A stretch of DNA of 64,000 nucleotides from JAVJSD01 sp040219575 (GTDB lineage: Bacteria > Planctomycetota > Planctomycetia > Pirellulales > Pirellulaceae). The DNA is taken from NCBI GenBank assembly GCA_040219575.1, contig JAVJSD010000094.1:1-64000 (forward strand), read 5' to 3'. The position numbers and the translations under genes are program-made. Positions 10,265-19,412 of this stretch are shown here, in pieces; positions within the stretch are counted from its first letter, which is position 1, and each line of letters begins with the position of its first letter. The notes under the pieces were generated by a model. The model worked only from the letters and a program-made list of their open reading frames with translations. It did no database searches and had not been told where the DNA came from.

Positions 10265-10536
10265 GGGCCGTTCACGGTCCTTTTCCGCCGCAGGCGGTGT
10301 TAGGCCCGGCGTTCACGCCGGGCTTGCGAGTCGCCGGCGCTTTTCCGCCTCAGGGCCGTTCACGGCCCTTACCCGGTCATTCGGGCTTCAGCCCTTCGAG
10401 CGAGGCAGGGTGCTGCCTGTCACCAAGGGCTGAAGCCAGAGATGCGAGAAGGACCGTAAACGGCCCTGTGGCCCAATGGTCTCGCATCGCTTCACCCCGG
10501 CGTAAACGCCGGGGCTAACACCGCCTGCGGCGGAGA
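10265..10536. repeat. nested inverted-repeat cluster
   Basis: Several matched arms fold over each other. GGGCCGTTCACGGTCC (10265) pairs with GGACCGTAAACGGCCC (~10451). A ~38-base arm rich in CCGCAGGCGGTGTTAG and CCGGCGTTCACGCCGG (from ~10285) pairs with its imperfect complement from ~10494, which has TAAAC in place of GTTCA-type loops. GGGCTTCAGCCCTT (10383) pairs with AAGGGCTGAAGCC (10424). The local units are themselves hairpins with variable loops. It is probably a cluster of decayed mobile palindromes. No ORF is supported inside. Confidence 0.6.
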
Positions 10537-10757
10537 AGGCGATAAACCGCCTTCGCTGCAGCCCGATTCATGCGGCGGTCGCCTGACTGGCCCAGCGACG
10601 CTATCTCCAGAACAGGACCGAACGAGTCACTGAAACTGGCCACTACTCACTGGGGTAGATCGTTGACAAAGCTGTACGACGTACGCCCTTCCTTGTGGAC
10701 ATCCTTGTCCGTCGATTTCTTAGGACGTATTCGCCCGGCCGATGCCGGCGAAATCTG

Positions 10758-11591
10758 CTACGGAGCGGCGGCCTGCGCCGGCTTCAGATGCTCCCCCAGG
10801 AAGTCGGTCATCTGCTTGCCAGAGCGTTGATAGTACAGCCCCAGGTTGTGGGGTGTGTCTTCCAGCACCACGACTTGGCTGGGAATGGCGTGGGCCGATA
10901 GCTTCTCGACCAACGACGCGTAGGCGTCGGGGCGATCTTGATCGCCATTGATCAGCAGCGTGGCGTAGGCGTTGGCCTTGAGCGCCTTGGCGTCGCGGTC
11001 GACGGCGGCCAGCAGCGTTTCGGAATCACGCCACATGCCGCCGCCCCAACTTGCCGCGGCGCAGAACAATTCGGGATGCAGCAGCGAGAGCCGCACCGAG
11101 CCGGCGCCTCCCATCGAGAAGCCGGCGACGACCCGCGAGCCGGCCTCTGCTTTGGTCGGGTAGCTCTTGTCGATCAGCGGAATCAGTTCGTCGACAATCA
11201 TCGTCTCCACTTCGCCGCGATAGCCGCTCCGGCCTCCGTTGGGGAACACGCAGATCACCGGCGGCATGACGCCTCGTTTCACGGCCGATCGTACGAGCGA
11301 CGAGAAGCCGCCCGCGTCGGCGCTCTCGTTGCCGCCCATGCCGTGCAGGAAGTAGATCACCCCGTAGCGCGTCGCGCCGCTGTCGTCGAAGTCTTCCGGC
11401 TTCCAGACGACGTAACCCACGTCGCGCCCCAGCGCCTTGCTGGGCAGCACATGGTGCGACAGTCCGGGCGACTCTGGCAACTTGGAGTTGACCCACGACA
11501 CCTCGCGCCGCGGCCGCTCCTGGGCGATGGCGGAGGAAATCGCAACACCCAGTGCGAGGACGCCGAGGAAGACCTGCAATGTTCGATTCAT
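10758..11591 (-). CDS. secreted esterase, alpha/beta hydrolase
   Basis: A 277-residue protein with a signal peptide (MNRTLQVFLGVLALGVAISS, cleavage near AIA-QE). The start is placed at this ATG, because the 16 extra codons upstream are not signal-like. The fold is that of the putative esterase / antigen 85 / feruloyl esterase D group. The oxyanion region is YFLHGMGGNE, the nucleophile elbow is GFSMGGAGS near residue 130, and a C-terminal His lies in EDTPHNLGLYY. It should hydrolyse an ester, for example on plant or algal polysaccharide. The substrate is unknown. It sits alone after the epimerase on the same strand. Confidence 0.82.
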   Translation of the reverse strand: MNRTLQVFLGVLALGVAISSAIAQERPRREVSWVNSKLPESPGLSHHVLPSKALGRDVGYVVWKPEDFDDSGATRYGVIYFLHGMGGNESADAGGFSSLVRSAVKRGVMPPVICVFPNGGRSGYRGEVETMIVDELIPLIDKSYPTKAEAGSRVVAGFSMGGAGSVRLSLLHPELFCAAASWGGGMWRDSETLLAAVDRDAKALKANAYATLLINGDQDRPDAYASLVEKLSAHAIPSQVVVLEDTPHNLGLYYQRSGKQMTDFLGEHLKPAQAAAP

Positions 11592-11657
11592 TCGACGCAC
11601 CCTGGATAAATGGATCGGGACATTCATGGATCGGCGCATTCATGGAGCGTTGCATTC

Positions 11658-11680
11658 GTAGCCGACGCGGCCAGCGTCGG
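11658..11680. repeat. REP-like hairpin, family 2
   Basis: GTAG is followed by CCGACGC-GGCCA-GCGTCGG, a 7-bp perfect stem with a 5-base loop, upstream of the esterase. It shares GTAG and stem sequence with the copy inside 34096-34174, and stem sequence with the copies at 19278 and 32781. Confidence 0.55.
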
Positions 11681-11737
11681 CGGGAGATTCCGCCTGTGTC
11701 TCCTAGGTTCGGGTTATAACCCGCCGCCACGGTCCAT

Positions 11738-12712
11738 TCAAATGTAGCCGTGTTTCTGGAACCACTCCCAGGCGTCGCGGGCGGCTTGCTCCACGCTGCC
11801 GTAAGTGTAGCCGAGCTCCGACTCTGCTTTGGCGCTGCTGTAATAGTGCAGTTGGCCCGACATCCGCGTGGCGGCGGAGTTGACGTTCCCCTCCTTGCCG
11901 GTCAATCGCGTCCACATGTCGCCCCAGGCGCCGCCGATCCAGCCCATGCCGTTGGTCATTCGAAAGAACGGGCGGCTCGTGTTGGTGATGTCGGCGAAGA
12001 TCTGCCACAGGTCGAGGTAGCGCAGGTTGTGCCCTCCGAGGATGTAGCGCTGGCCGCTGCGGCCCTTCTCCAGGGCGGACAGAATGCCGGCGGCCACATC
12101 GCGCACATCGCACACGGCCACCCCGCCCCGGGGAGCGAAAGGCGTGAACTTGCGGGCTACCTCGAGCAGCATTTCGCCGGAAGAAGGTTTCCAGTCCCAC
12201 GGCCCCAGCATGTAGCCGGGGTTGACGATCACTCCCTGGAGTCCTTGTTGCACTTCATCGAGAACCAGCAACTCGGCCGCCTGTTTGGTGACGACATACG
12301 GGCAAGGGACGTTGTGCTGCAAGGGCGTCTGCTCGTCGGCCGGCGTTCCGTCTCGCAGCACCGCCAGGGAGTTCACGCTCGAGACGAACACCATCCGGAT
12401 GCCGGCCTCGCGGGCCAAGCGGGCGAGGTTGGCGGTGCCTTCGACGTTGATCGCCCGGGCTTCTTCCAATCGCGTCCAGCCGATCTTCACCAGTCCGGCG
12501 CTGTGCACGATTCCCGCGGCGCCTTGGCAGGCGCGACGCATTGCTTCGGCGTCGCGTATGTCTCCGATCACTCGTTCGACGTCCAATCCTTCCAGGGGAC
12601 GTTCGTCGGTCCCCTCGCGCACCAGCACGCGCACGGCCTGCCCGCGCTCCAGCAAGAGTCGCACGACGTTGTTGCCGACGAGGCCGGTAACGCCCGTGAC
12701 GAGGATGCTCAT
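11738..12712 (-). CDS. NAD-dependent epimerase/dehydratase (extended SDR)
   Basis: A 324-residue extended short-chain dehydrogenase. The nucleotide-binding glycine motif TGVTGLVG is at residues 6-13. The catalytic Tyr and Lys are in YVVTKQAAELL near residue 140, preceded by a conserved VSSVNS segment. Family members act on nucleotide sugars or on dihydroflavonol-like and hopanoid-associated substrates. NPGYMLGPWDWKPS resembles the HpnA/dihydroflavonol reductase branch, but no squalene or hopanoid genes are nearby, so the substrate is open. AGGAG lies ~14 bases upstream of the ATG. A strong inverted repeat separates it from glyQS. Confidence 0.85.
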   Translation of the reverse strand: MSILVTGVTGLVGNNVVRLLLERGQAVRVLVREGTDERPLEGLDVERVIGDIRDAEAMRRACQGAAGIVHSAGLVKIGWTRLEEARAINVEGTANLARLAREAGIRMVFVSSVNSLAVLRDGTPADEQTPLQHNVPCPYVVTKQAAELLVLDEVQQGLQGVIVNPGYMLGPWDWKPSSGEMLLEVARKFTPFAPRGGVAVCDVRDVAAGILSALEKGRSGQRYILGGHNLRYLDLWQIFADITNTSRPFFRMTNGMGWIGGAWGDMWTRLTGKEGNVNSAATRMSGQLHYYSSAKAESELGYTYGSVEQAARDAWEWFQKHGYI

Positions 12713-12814
12713 GGTCGTCGAATGCTCCTTCTCTCAGCGCTTCGCATCCTGAACCGCGGAACGTGTCTCCGCGCCTCGCGGCGGCGTCCGGCGAATCCCA
12801 AAGAGCGTTTCTCC

Positions 12815-12882
12815 GTAGCGGAAGTCGTGAGACTTCCGATGGCTCGCGCGCCGGTGCTCGGAAGTCTCACGACTTCCGCTAC
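12815..12882. repeat. inverted pair of REP-like elements, family 1
   Basis: Two copies of a 25-base unit in inverted orientation (12815-12839 and 12858-12882) are perfect complements. Each starts with GTAG and contains the hairpin CGGAAGTC-GTGA-GACTTCCG. The pair lies between the glyQS stop and the epimerase start on the same strand. It could also act as a transcript-stabilising hairpin. No U-tract follows, so I do not call it a terminator. Confidence 0.75.
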
Positions 12883-12889
12883 AGAAATT

Positions 12890-14500
12890 TCAGCTCAGAC
12901 GTTTGCGGATTTCGTCCACGACGTCGTCGACCTTCACCCGCCATTGCTCCAGTGAGTCGCGATCGCGGATGGTGACGGTCTTGTCGGTGAGCGTGTCGCC
13001 GTCGACGGTTATGCAGTACGGCGTGCCCGCCTCGTCCTGGCGGCGGTAACGCCGGCCGACGGCGCCTTTTTCGTCGTAGAAGACGTTGGCGTGCGGCTTC
13101 AAGGCGCGATAGATCTCCTGGGCGACCTCGGGCATGCCGTCCTTCTTCACCAGCGGAAAGACCGCCGCCTTGATCGGCGCCAGCCGCGGATGCAGCTTGA
13201 GCACCGTGCGGGTCTGCATCTTGCCGTTCTCGTCGGGGGCCTCGTCCTCGGTGTAGGCCTCGCAGAGGAAGGCCAGCGTGGCCCGATCGGCGCCGGCCGA
13301 GGGTTCGATGACGTGGGGCGTGTACCGCTCGCCGCTTAGATCGTCGCGATAGGTCAGGTCCTTGCCGCTGCCGCGCCATCGCGGCTTGCCGTGTTCGTCC
13401 TTTTCCAATTCGAGCGGATTGGTGCTGGGATCGAGCTTGCCTTCCATATGGCTGCGGAGGTCGAAGTCGCCGCGATGCGCGATGCCCTCCAATTCGCCGT
13501 ACTCACCGGCCGGCAAGAACGGAAACGCATACTCGATGTCGGCGGTGCCGGTCGAGTAGTGGCTCAGCTCGTCGGGATCGTGTTCGCGAAGCTGCAGCCG
13601 CTCGCCGGCCAGACCCAAGTCGGTGTACCACTTCATCCGACGGTCGCGCCAGTACTGGTACCACTCGCGCGACGTGTTGGGATGGCAGAAGAACTCGATC
13701 TCCATCTGCTCGAACTCGCGCGAGCGGAAGGTGAAGTTGCGGGGCGTGATCTCGTTGCGGAAGCTCTTGCCCATCTGGGCGATGCCGAATGGAATCCGCA
13801 CGCGCGTGCTGTCGCAGACGTTCTTGAAGTTGACGAAGATGCCCTGCGCCGTCTCTGGCCGCAGGAAAGCTGCGTCCTTTTCACTGTCGCCCAAAGCGCC
13901 CACGATCGTCTTGAACATCAGGTTGAAGTCGCGGGGCGCCGTGAGCGTGCCGAGCTGCTTCGCATCGGGAGCTAACGCCTGGCTCATGTCGTCGATCGAG
14001 GGGAGATCGACAAAGTCGCCGTCCCACGTCATCTGATCCGCATCCTTGGCCCGCAGCTTGAAGAATTTCTGCGCCCGGGCTTGCGTGTCGGCCTCTTCTT
14101 CTTCGGTCTCGGCCACGGTGGTCACGAAGATTCGCTGGCCCTTGGCCTCGCACCAGCGACCGCGGACCTGGTCCCACCGGTAGCGTTTCTTCGACTCCGT
14201 GCAGTCGACCATCTTGTCGACGAACAGGTCGTAGTGGCCCGAGCACTTCCAGACCTGCGGGTGCATGATGATCGTGCAGTCGAGGCCGGTCATCTCGTAG
14301 GCCTCGGGGGCGCCCGGCGGGGCGGCGAGGTCGTCGTGGCCGGTGACCATGTCCCGCCACCAGGCCTCTTTCACGTTTCGCTTCAGTTCGACGCCCAGCG
14401 GGCCGTAGTCCCAGAAGCCGTTCAGGCCGCCGTAGATTTCGCTCGACTGAAACAGGAAGCCGCGCCGTTTGCAGAGAGAAACGAGTTTTTCCATTTCCAT
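12890..14500 (-). CDS. glyQS: glycyl-tRNA synthetase (alpha2 type)
   Basis: A class II aminoacyl-tRNA synthetase of the homodimeric type (536 residues). It charges tRNA-Gly. Family motifs are SSEIYGGLNGFWDYGPLG near the N-terminus, LRPETAQGIFVNFKNV (motif 2 region), FRNEITPRNFTFRSREFEQMEIEFF, and HVIEPSAGADR in the C-terminal half, followed by the anticodon-binding domain. The ATG at 14500 gives the canonical start (MEMEKLVSLCKRRGF); the open frame continues about 90 codons upstream without homology. It is the single-polypeptide form, not the glyQ+glyS tetramer. It is divergent from the PPC-domain gene. Confidence 0.96.
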   Translation of the reverse strand: MEMEKLVSLCKRRGFLFQSSEIYGGLNGFWDYGPLGVELKRNVKEAWWRDMVTGHDDLAAPPGAPEAYEMTGLDCTIIMHPQVWKCSGHYDLFVDKMVDCTESKKRYRWDQVRGRWCEAKGQRIFVTTVAETEEEEADTQARAQKFFKLRAKDADQMTWDGDFVDLPSIDDMSQALAPDAKQLGTLTAPRDFNLMFKTIVGALGDSEKDAAFLRPETAQGIFVNFKNVCDSTRVRIPFGIAQMGKSFRNEITPRNFTFRSREFEQMEIEFFCHPNTSREWYQYWRDRRMKWYTDLGLAGERLQLREHDPDELSHYSTGTADIEYAFPFLPAGEYGELEGIAHRGDFDLRSHMEGKLDPSTNPLELEKDEHGKPRWRGSGKDLTYRDDLSGERYTPHVIEPSAGADRATLAFLCEAYTEDEAPDENGKMQTRTVLKLHPRLAPIKAAVFPLVKKDGMPEVAQEIYRALKPHANVFYDEKGAVGRRYRRQDEAGTPYCITVDGDTLTDKTVTIRDRDSLEQWRVKVDDVVDEIRKRLS

Positions 14501-14966
14501 GGGTGAGTCGTCCCGTCGTAACTCGTTGGTTGATCGTACTTTGCCGCCCAGGGCCCGATTTTCTGGAGGTCGCAAGTCGCCAATTGTAGCCGAAACCGCG
14601 CCGCCAACCGAAGTGGGCTTTGACGCCCTCGAGCCATAGGTCGAGCGCTGCAACCCCAAGCGCCGCTGGGTTGATCCGGTTGATCCCCGCGTCTCGCGGC
14701 GATCTCCATCGAATCCCCGCCTCGGGCTGTGCTCTCGTCTGGCGGCGACGCGGGCCGCGGATCCATTCACTACGAAATCCCCATGCGACGCGTGTACCCA
14801 CCGTCGCCGGCGCTGGGATCAACCGGATGAACCCGGCGGCTCGACATATCGCACCGCCTTGGCGCGAAAAGTTTCTCGCCGGTCCGCCAAGATTTCAACC
14901 AGGTCGGCGAACTTACCGGTACAATGCGGATGCCGTAGCTTTTCTCCTCTCTCTTGGCGTCGTGCC
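14501..14966. repeat. 466-bp divergent gap with a long inverted repeat
   Basis: A ~25-base imperfect inverted repeat (GCTGGGTTGATCCGGTTGATC at ~14664 against GATCAACCGGATGAACCCGG at ~14818) encloses ~125 bases. Those bases contain smaller inverted pieces such as CCCGCGTCTCGCGG. The gap should also carry the glyQS promoter and that of the PPC-domain gene. No gene is supported. Confidence 0.5.
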
Positions 14967-17441
14967 ATGTTCAAGCGGCCTCGGTCGTGGTCGGCGGTGT
15001 TGCTGCTGGCGGTATTGTTTCCCGCGTTGCTGTTGGCGGCGTCGGTGTTCTCCCGATCGATCCGTGCGCAGGTCATTGTCGAGCAAATGCGCGAGGATGT
15101 GCCCGTGCTCGTCGCGCTCGATCGCATCGGCCTGCGGACGGGGGAAACCGTCGAGGTCACGGTCCGCGGCGAAGGGCTCACCGCGGTGCGCGACATCCTT
15201 TGCGACACGGTTCGCCTGGTCGAGGTTCTCGCAAACGACGAGAAGTCGGCTCGACTGAAGGTCGAAGTCGCCGCCGGCGCCGACCCGGGAGTGCATCCTT
15301 TGCACCTGCTGTGTGAAGCGGGGCTATCCAATCCACGGCTGATTGTCGTCGGGCCGCTCGGTCAATGGGTCGAAAAGGAAGGGAACAACGCCCCGGCCGA
15401 GGCGAACCCCATCGAGCAACCCTGCGCCGTCAGCGGAGTACTGACGCCCGAAGACCGAGACTTTTTTCGCTTTCAAGTCGCGGCCGGCGAGACGGTGGTG
15501 TTCGACCTGCGGGCGGATCGCATCGGTTCGCCTGTCGCCGGCGTATTGACGCTGTTCGATTCCGAAGGTTTGGAAATCGACAAAGCGGCCACGCCTTCGC
15601 GGGGCGTCGCGCCCGACGTGCGGTTGGTGCATCGTTTTGAAGAGGCGGGAACGTTCAACGTTTGCGTCACCGATCGCACGTTCTCGGGGGCCGACTACGC
15701 CGCCTACCATCTCACTTTGAGCAGCCAGCCTTTTGCGGAGTCGATGTTTCCCCTGGGTGGACGCCGTGGTGAGACGGTGAAGGTCGAACTCGCGGGCAGT
15801 CAGCCCGATCAGGCTTGGACGCAGGTTGTGGAATTGCCCTCCGCGTTGGATTGGAGTCGAGCCCGACTCGAAACCCCGGTCGTCGCCGCCAGCGCCAAAA
15901 TGCCCGCGCAATTCGCGGTTGGAGACTACGACGAGCACCTCGAGCACGAACCGAACGACGCCTCGAAGGAGGCGGAATTGGTGACTTCGCCGGTGACGAT
16001 CAATGGCCGTATCGACCGGCCCGGCGACATCGACTGCTTCCGCGTCGCGGCAAAGGCCGGCGAGAAGCTGTTCTTTGAGGTCTTCGCCGCGCGATTGGGA
16101 ACCCCGCTCGACGCGGTGCTTCTCGTCCGCGATACGTCGGGCACGATGATTGTCGAGCAGGATGACGGCGCCGTGCCCGAGCGACTGCCTCCCGTGATCC
16201 GGGCGGCTCGCGACGACGGGGCGATCGATGATCCGCGTCTGGAGATGACGGCGCCGAGCGACGGCGAGTACGTCGTCGAGGTTCGCGACCGCTTCCACCA
16301 CGGCGATGCGGCTCACGGCTACCGGCTGGAGATTTCCTCGCAACCGCTGGACTTCGAACTGATCGTGCAGCCGGGACGCGTCGCCAGCAGCGATCCCCGA
16401 GATCGTCGGCGTCGGCGCGGCCAGCGCGTGCTGCCGCAATACGACGGTCGCGGCGGGGGAGCGCTCAGCATCGACCGCGGCGGCCGCGGATCGCTGGTGG
16501 TCCGCGCGATTCGCCGCGGCTACAACGGCCCGATTGAAATCAAGCTGGAGGATGTTCCTCCGCAACTCGTCACGCAAAGGGCCGTGATCGCCGAAGGACA
16601 GAACCAGGTGTTGGTCGACCTGCTGGCCGGATTCGACGCGGAGTCGACCGCCGCGTTCATCCGCGTCGTGGGGGTCGGCAGTTTGGCCGATCGCACGATA
16701 ACGCGCCGCGCCGTGCAGCCCGTGATGTTCGCCGCCCTGCCTTCCGCCGTCGCCGCTCAGCGCGAACTCGACGTGGTCGCCGTCGGCGTCAGCGGGCGAG
16801 GCGCCGAACTGGCGCTTCGCGGCGCCGCCGACGGCGCCCTCACACCGGGCGGCGAGGCCGTCGTCAGAATCGAACTCCGCCGTCGTGAAGGCGTCGCGGG
16901 CGAAGTCGCCCTGGCGGCCGTGAATCTTCCCTCGGGAATCCGCTTCGACGCCTTGACGCTCGCCGCCGACCAGTCGACCGCCGTAGTGCGAGTGACGGCC
17001 GATGCCGACGCGACGCCGGGCCGGCGGACGCTGCAGATCGAGGGCAAGTTGTCCGTCAAGGACAAAAAAGAGCCGCTCATCGCGATCGCTTCGCTGGAGC
17101 TCGACATCCGACCCTTGGCGCGCGTCGAGTTGCTCACACCTTCGATCGAACTCACGCCGGGCGGCGCTGCCAGGCTCGAGTTCCTCGTCGATCGGGCCGG
17201 CGGCGAGAAGTCGCCCGTCGCGTTGGAAGTCTCGCGGCTCCCCCAAGGGGTGACGCTCGTCGAATCGACGCTGCCCGCGGGTGAGAAGTCGGTGAAAATT
17301 GAAATCCGCGCCGAGGCGGAGGTTCGGCCCAGCCCGATCCCGCGGATCATTCCCATCAAGCCCGTGTTGACCATCGGCGGTCGGCGTCTGGAACTCCCCG
17401 CCCAACGCCTGGTGTTGAAGATCGTCAAACCCCCGTCCTGA
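14967..17441 (+). CDS. secreted protein with two PPC (pre-peptidase C-terminal) domains
   Basis: A large exported protein of 824 residues. The start at 14967 opens a clear signal peptide (SWSAVLLLAVLFPALLLAASVF); the frame runs 36 codons further upstream. Two PPC-type beta-sandwich domains are recognisable: one at ~residues 130-240 (..ANPIEQPCAVSGVLTPEDRDFFRFQV..) and one at ~310-460 (..EPNDASKEAELV..INGRIDRPGDIDCFRV..). The rest is predicted beta-rich Ig-like segments up to the C-terminus. It has no catalytic motif. Such proteins are abundant in planctomycetes, and their role is unknown. A secreted protein gene follows 74 bp downstream and may be co-transcribed. Confidence 0.8.
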   Translation: MFKRPRSWSAVLLLAVLFPALLLAASVFSRSIRAQVIVEQMREDVPVLVALDRIGLRTGETVEVTVRGEGLTAVRDILCDTVRLVEVLANDEKSARLKVEVAAGADPGVHPLHLLCEAGLSNPRLIVVGPLGQWVEKEGNNAPAEANPIEQPCAVSGVLTPEDRDFFRFQVAAGETVVFDLRADRIGSPVAGVLTLFDSEGLEIDKAATPSRGVAPDVRLVHRFEEAGTFNVCVTDRTFSGADYAAYHLTLSSQPFAESMFPLGGRRGETVKVELAGSQPDQAWTQVVELPSALDWSRARLETPVVAASAKMPAQFAVGDYDEHLEHEPNDASKEAELVTSPVTINGRIDRPGDIDCFRVAAKAGEKLFFEVFAARLGTPLDAVLLVRDTSGTMIVEQDDGAVPERLPPVIRAARDDGAIDDPRLEMTAPSDGEYVVEVRDRFHHGDAAHGYRLEISSQPLDFELIVQPGRVASSDPRDRRRRRGQRVLPQYDGRGGGALSIDRGGRGSLVVRAIRRGYNGPIEIKLEDVPPQLVTQRAVIAEGQNQVLVDLLAGFDAESTAAFIRVVGVGSLADRTITRRAVQPVMFAALPSAVAAQRELDVVAVGVSGRGAELALRGAADGALTPGGEAVVRIELRRREGVAGEVALAAVNLPSGIRFDALTLAADQSTAVVRVTADADATPGRRTLQIEGKLSVKDKKEPLIAIASLELDIRPLARVELLTPSIELTPGGAARLEFLVDRAGGEKSPVALEVSRLPQGVTLVESTLPAGEKSVKIEIRAEAEVRPSPIPRIIPIKPVLTIGGRRLELPAQRLVLKIVKPPS

Positions 17442-17515
17442 CGCGACCGTCGCACGAAGACAAGAAACGAATCGATCAAACCATCGCCCTACCAACCGTC
17501 TCCCGGAGCATCGTC

Positions 17516-19270
17516 ATGAAACGCCTGATTTGCATCTTGAGCATCGCGTCGCTTGTTCTGGCCGCCCGTTGCCACTCGGCGACGGCGGCCGCCCCGCTCG
17601 AGGCGTTCCCCGACACCGTCGCGGTTGTGATTCGCTTCGAGTCGGTCGACCGTTTCGTGGGGAGCGTGCACGAGATGCTGGGAGCGATCAGTCCCGGCGC
17701 GGCCGCCGCCGCCAGCGAGTTCGAGGGAGAGGTGATCGGCGAGATGCTGGAGTTGGACGACCGCACCGAGGCCATCGATCGCAAGGCGCCGGCGATGTTG
17801 GCGGTCTTTCCCATCGAAGTCGGCGGCCCTCCTTCGGCGGTCGTCGTCAAGACCAACGACATCGCCGCCTTGCGGAGGGCCGTGTTGCGCGTGGGTGAAG
17901 ACGTCGCGCTGCGTGAGGAGGCCCTCGACAACGGATTCACGCGATACGAACACAACGGTCAGTCCCTGTTCGTCGCCAAGTGGAACGAATACTGGATCTA
18001 CACGAAACGGGCGGAAGTCGCCGACGCCATGAACCTCAAATCCGAGAACCGCCGCACGATGGCCGACGTGCTCGACATGCGGGCCCGGGCCGTGTTCGAC
18101 GGCGGAGACGCCGCCCTGGCGGTCAACTCGGCTCATCTGGCGGTGAAGTTCAAGACACAGATCGAAGGCGCCAGGCAACAAATCTTCACCAGCATCGATG
18201 CGTTGCCCGAAGAGCAACTGGGAAACAACGCCGAAGTCGCCCGCAAGATCTACAAGGACATGACCGGCATCGCTTTCGACGCCCTGTTCGACTCCACCTG
18301 GGCGGTGGGGCATGTGAAACTGACGGCGGAAGGGGGCCAGGTAGAGGCGTTGGCCGGCGTCCGCGCGGAAACCAAGACCGATCGGTTGTTGGCCGAGAAC
18401 CCGACCTTGCCCTTGGAGACGCTGGGGCTGCTGCCGGCCGAAGCGCCGATCTACATGGGTCTGGCGGTCGACTACGCGCGGTTCCTCGACACCTGGACGC
18501 GAACCGCCTACCTCGCCACCGCCGCCGACAAGGAGGAGGCCGAGGCCGCCGCGAAGCAAATGCAACAGGCCAAGGTGCGGTCGTCGGTGGTGAGCTACGC
18601 CCTGCCCGAAAAGGAGGGCGCCGGCATCGCGGTATGCACACTGCAGGAGGCCGACGACGCCGGCAAGGTCCGCGGCGCGTTCCTGCGGTTTCTGAAGGCC
18701 GCCGGCGAAAACAAGACGCCGCTGTTCTCCATGAGCTTCGACGTCAAGGAAAAGGTCGAGCAGTACAAGCAGCATTCCATCGACATCATGGCGATGAAGT
18801 TCAAATTCCTGGGCGAGGGTGAACAGGCGGCCTTCTCCGCGTTCTACGACTCGCTGTTCGGCGGCGAGGCGCTGCAGACGCGTTTGAGCACCGTGGGGCC
18901 GCTGTTCGTCGAGGCGACCGGCAACGATCCCGCGCAGATGCATCGACTGCTCGACGGAGTGACCGACGGCGAGGGCGTTGTGGCGCTGGAAGAAACCTAC
19001 GGCAAGACGCGTGATAAGCTGGGCGACGAGGCGAACTTGATGGTCTTGATCGACGCGCCGCGCACCGTCACCGGTTTTGTGCGCCTGCTCAGCCGCATCG
19101 AGATCGTCGCGGTCGGCCTACGGGCGGCGCCCTTCAATTTCGCGCTCAAACCGGCGCCGTCGTACAGCGGGCTTTCCATCGGCGGCGAACCGCAAGGACT
19201 TCGCGCCAAAGTGTTCGTCCCCGTCGAGCAGACCCGCGGCATGCTGCAGATCTTCGCCCCAGGACTCTAG
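17516..19270 (+). CDS. secreted protein of unknown function
   Basis: A 584-residue protein with an N-terminal signal peptide (MKRLICILSIASLVLAARC..ATAAA). I do not recognise a catalytic family. The body is a series of alternating hydrophobic and charged segments that fit a globular, DUF3352-like planctomycete secreted protein. It contains VAVVIRFESVDRF near the mature N-terminus, ..MLAVFPIEVGGPPSAVVVKT.., and a C-terminal region of short hydrophobic strands (..EANLMVLIDAPRTVTGFVRLL..). It lies 74 bp after the PPC-domain gene on the same strand. Confidence is high that it is a gene and low on function. Confidence 0.8.
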   Translation: MKRLICILSIASLVLAARCHSATAAAPLEAFPDTVAVVIRFESVDRFVGSVHEMLGAISPGAAAAASEFEGEVIGEMLELDDRTEAIDRKAPAMLAVFPIEVGGPPSAVVVKTNDIAALRRAVLRVGEDVALREEALDNGFTRYEHNGQSLFVAKWNEYWIYTKRAEVADAMNLKSENRRTMADVLDMRARAVFDGGDAALAVNSAHLAVKFKTQIEGARQQIFTSIDALPEEQLGNNAEVARKIYKDMTGIAFDALFDSTWAVGHVKLTAEGGQVEALAGVRAETKTDRLLAENPTLPLETLGLLPAEAPIYMGLAVDYARFLDTWTRTAYLATAADKEEAEAAAKQMQQAKVRSSVVSYALPEKEGAGIAVCTLQEADDAGKVRGAFLRFLKAAGENKTPLFSMSFDVKEKVEQYKQHSIDIMAMKFKFLGEGEQAAFSAFYDSLFGGEALQTRLSTVGPLFVEATGNDPAQMHRLLDGVTDGEGVVALEETYGKTRDKLGDEANLMVLIDAPRTVTGFVRLLSRIEIVAVGLRAAPFNFALKPAPSYSGLSIGGEPQGLRAKVFVPVEQTRGMLQIFAPGL

Positions 19271-19277
19271 TCCGTGG

Positions 19278-19296
19278 CCGAGGCTGCCAGCCTCGG
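19278..19296. repeat. REP-like hairpin, family 2 variant
   Basis: CCGAGGCT-GCC-AGCCTCGG, an 8-bp perfect stem with a 3-base loop, lies a few bases after the stop of the secreted protein gene. It is related to the CCGACGCT-type stems at 11658, 32781 and 34152, with both sides of the stem changed together (AC.. to AG..). The GTAG foot is GTGG here. Confidence 0.5.
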
Positions 19297-19412
19297 AAGC
19301 GGCATCGGATCGACGACGGACAATTCGCACGAACTGGGGGCAGATCGCCGGGAGGCGCGCGGCGGGGTTGCGCCCTGGTCGAACCGCCGGTTTCCTGGTA
19401 GTTTTCGGCGAA

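Noticed and set aside
15324..17495. 723-codon minus-strand frame opposite the PPC gene
   Set aside because: It is rich in Arg, His and Asp with no fold signature, as expected of antisense to a high-GC gene.
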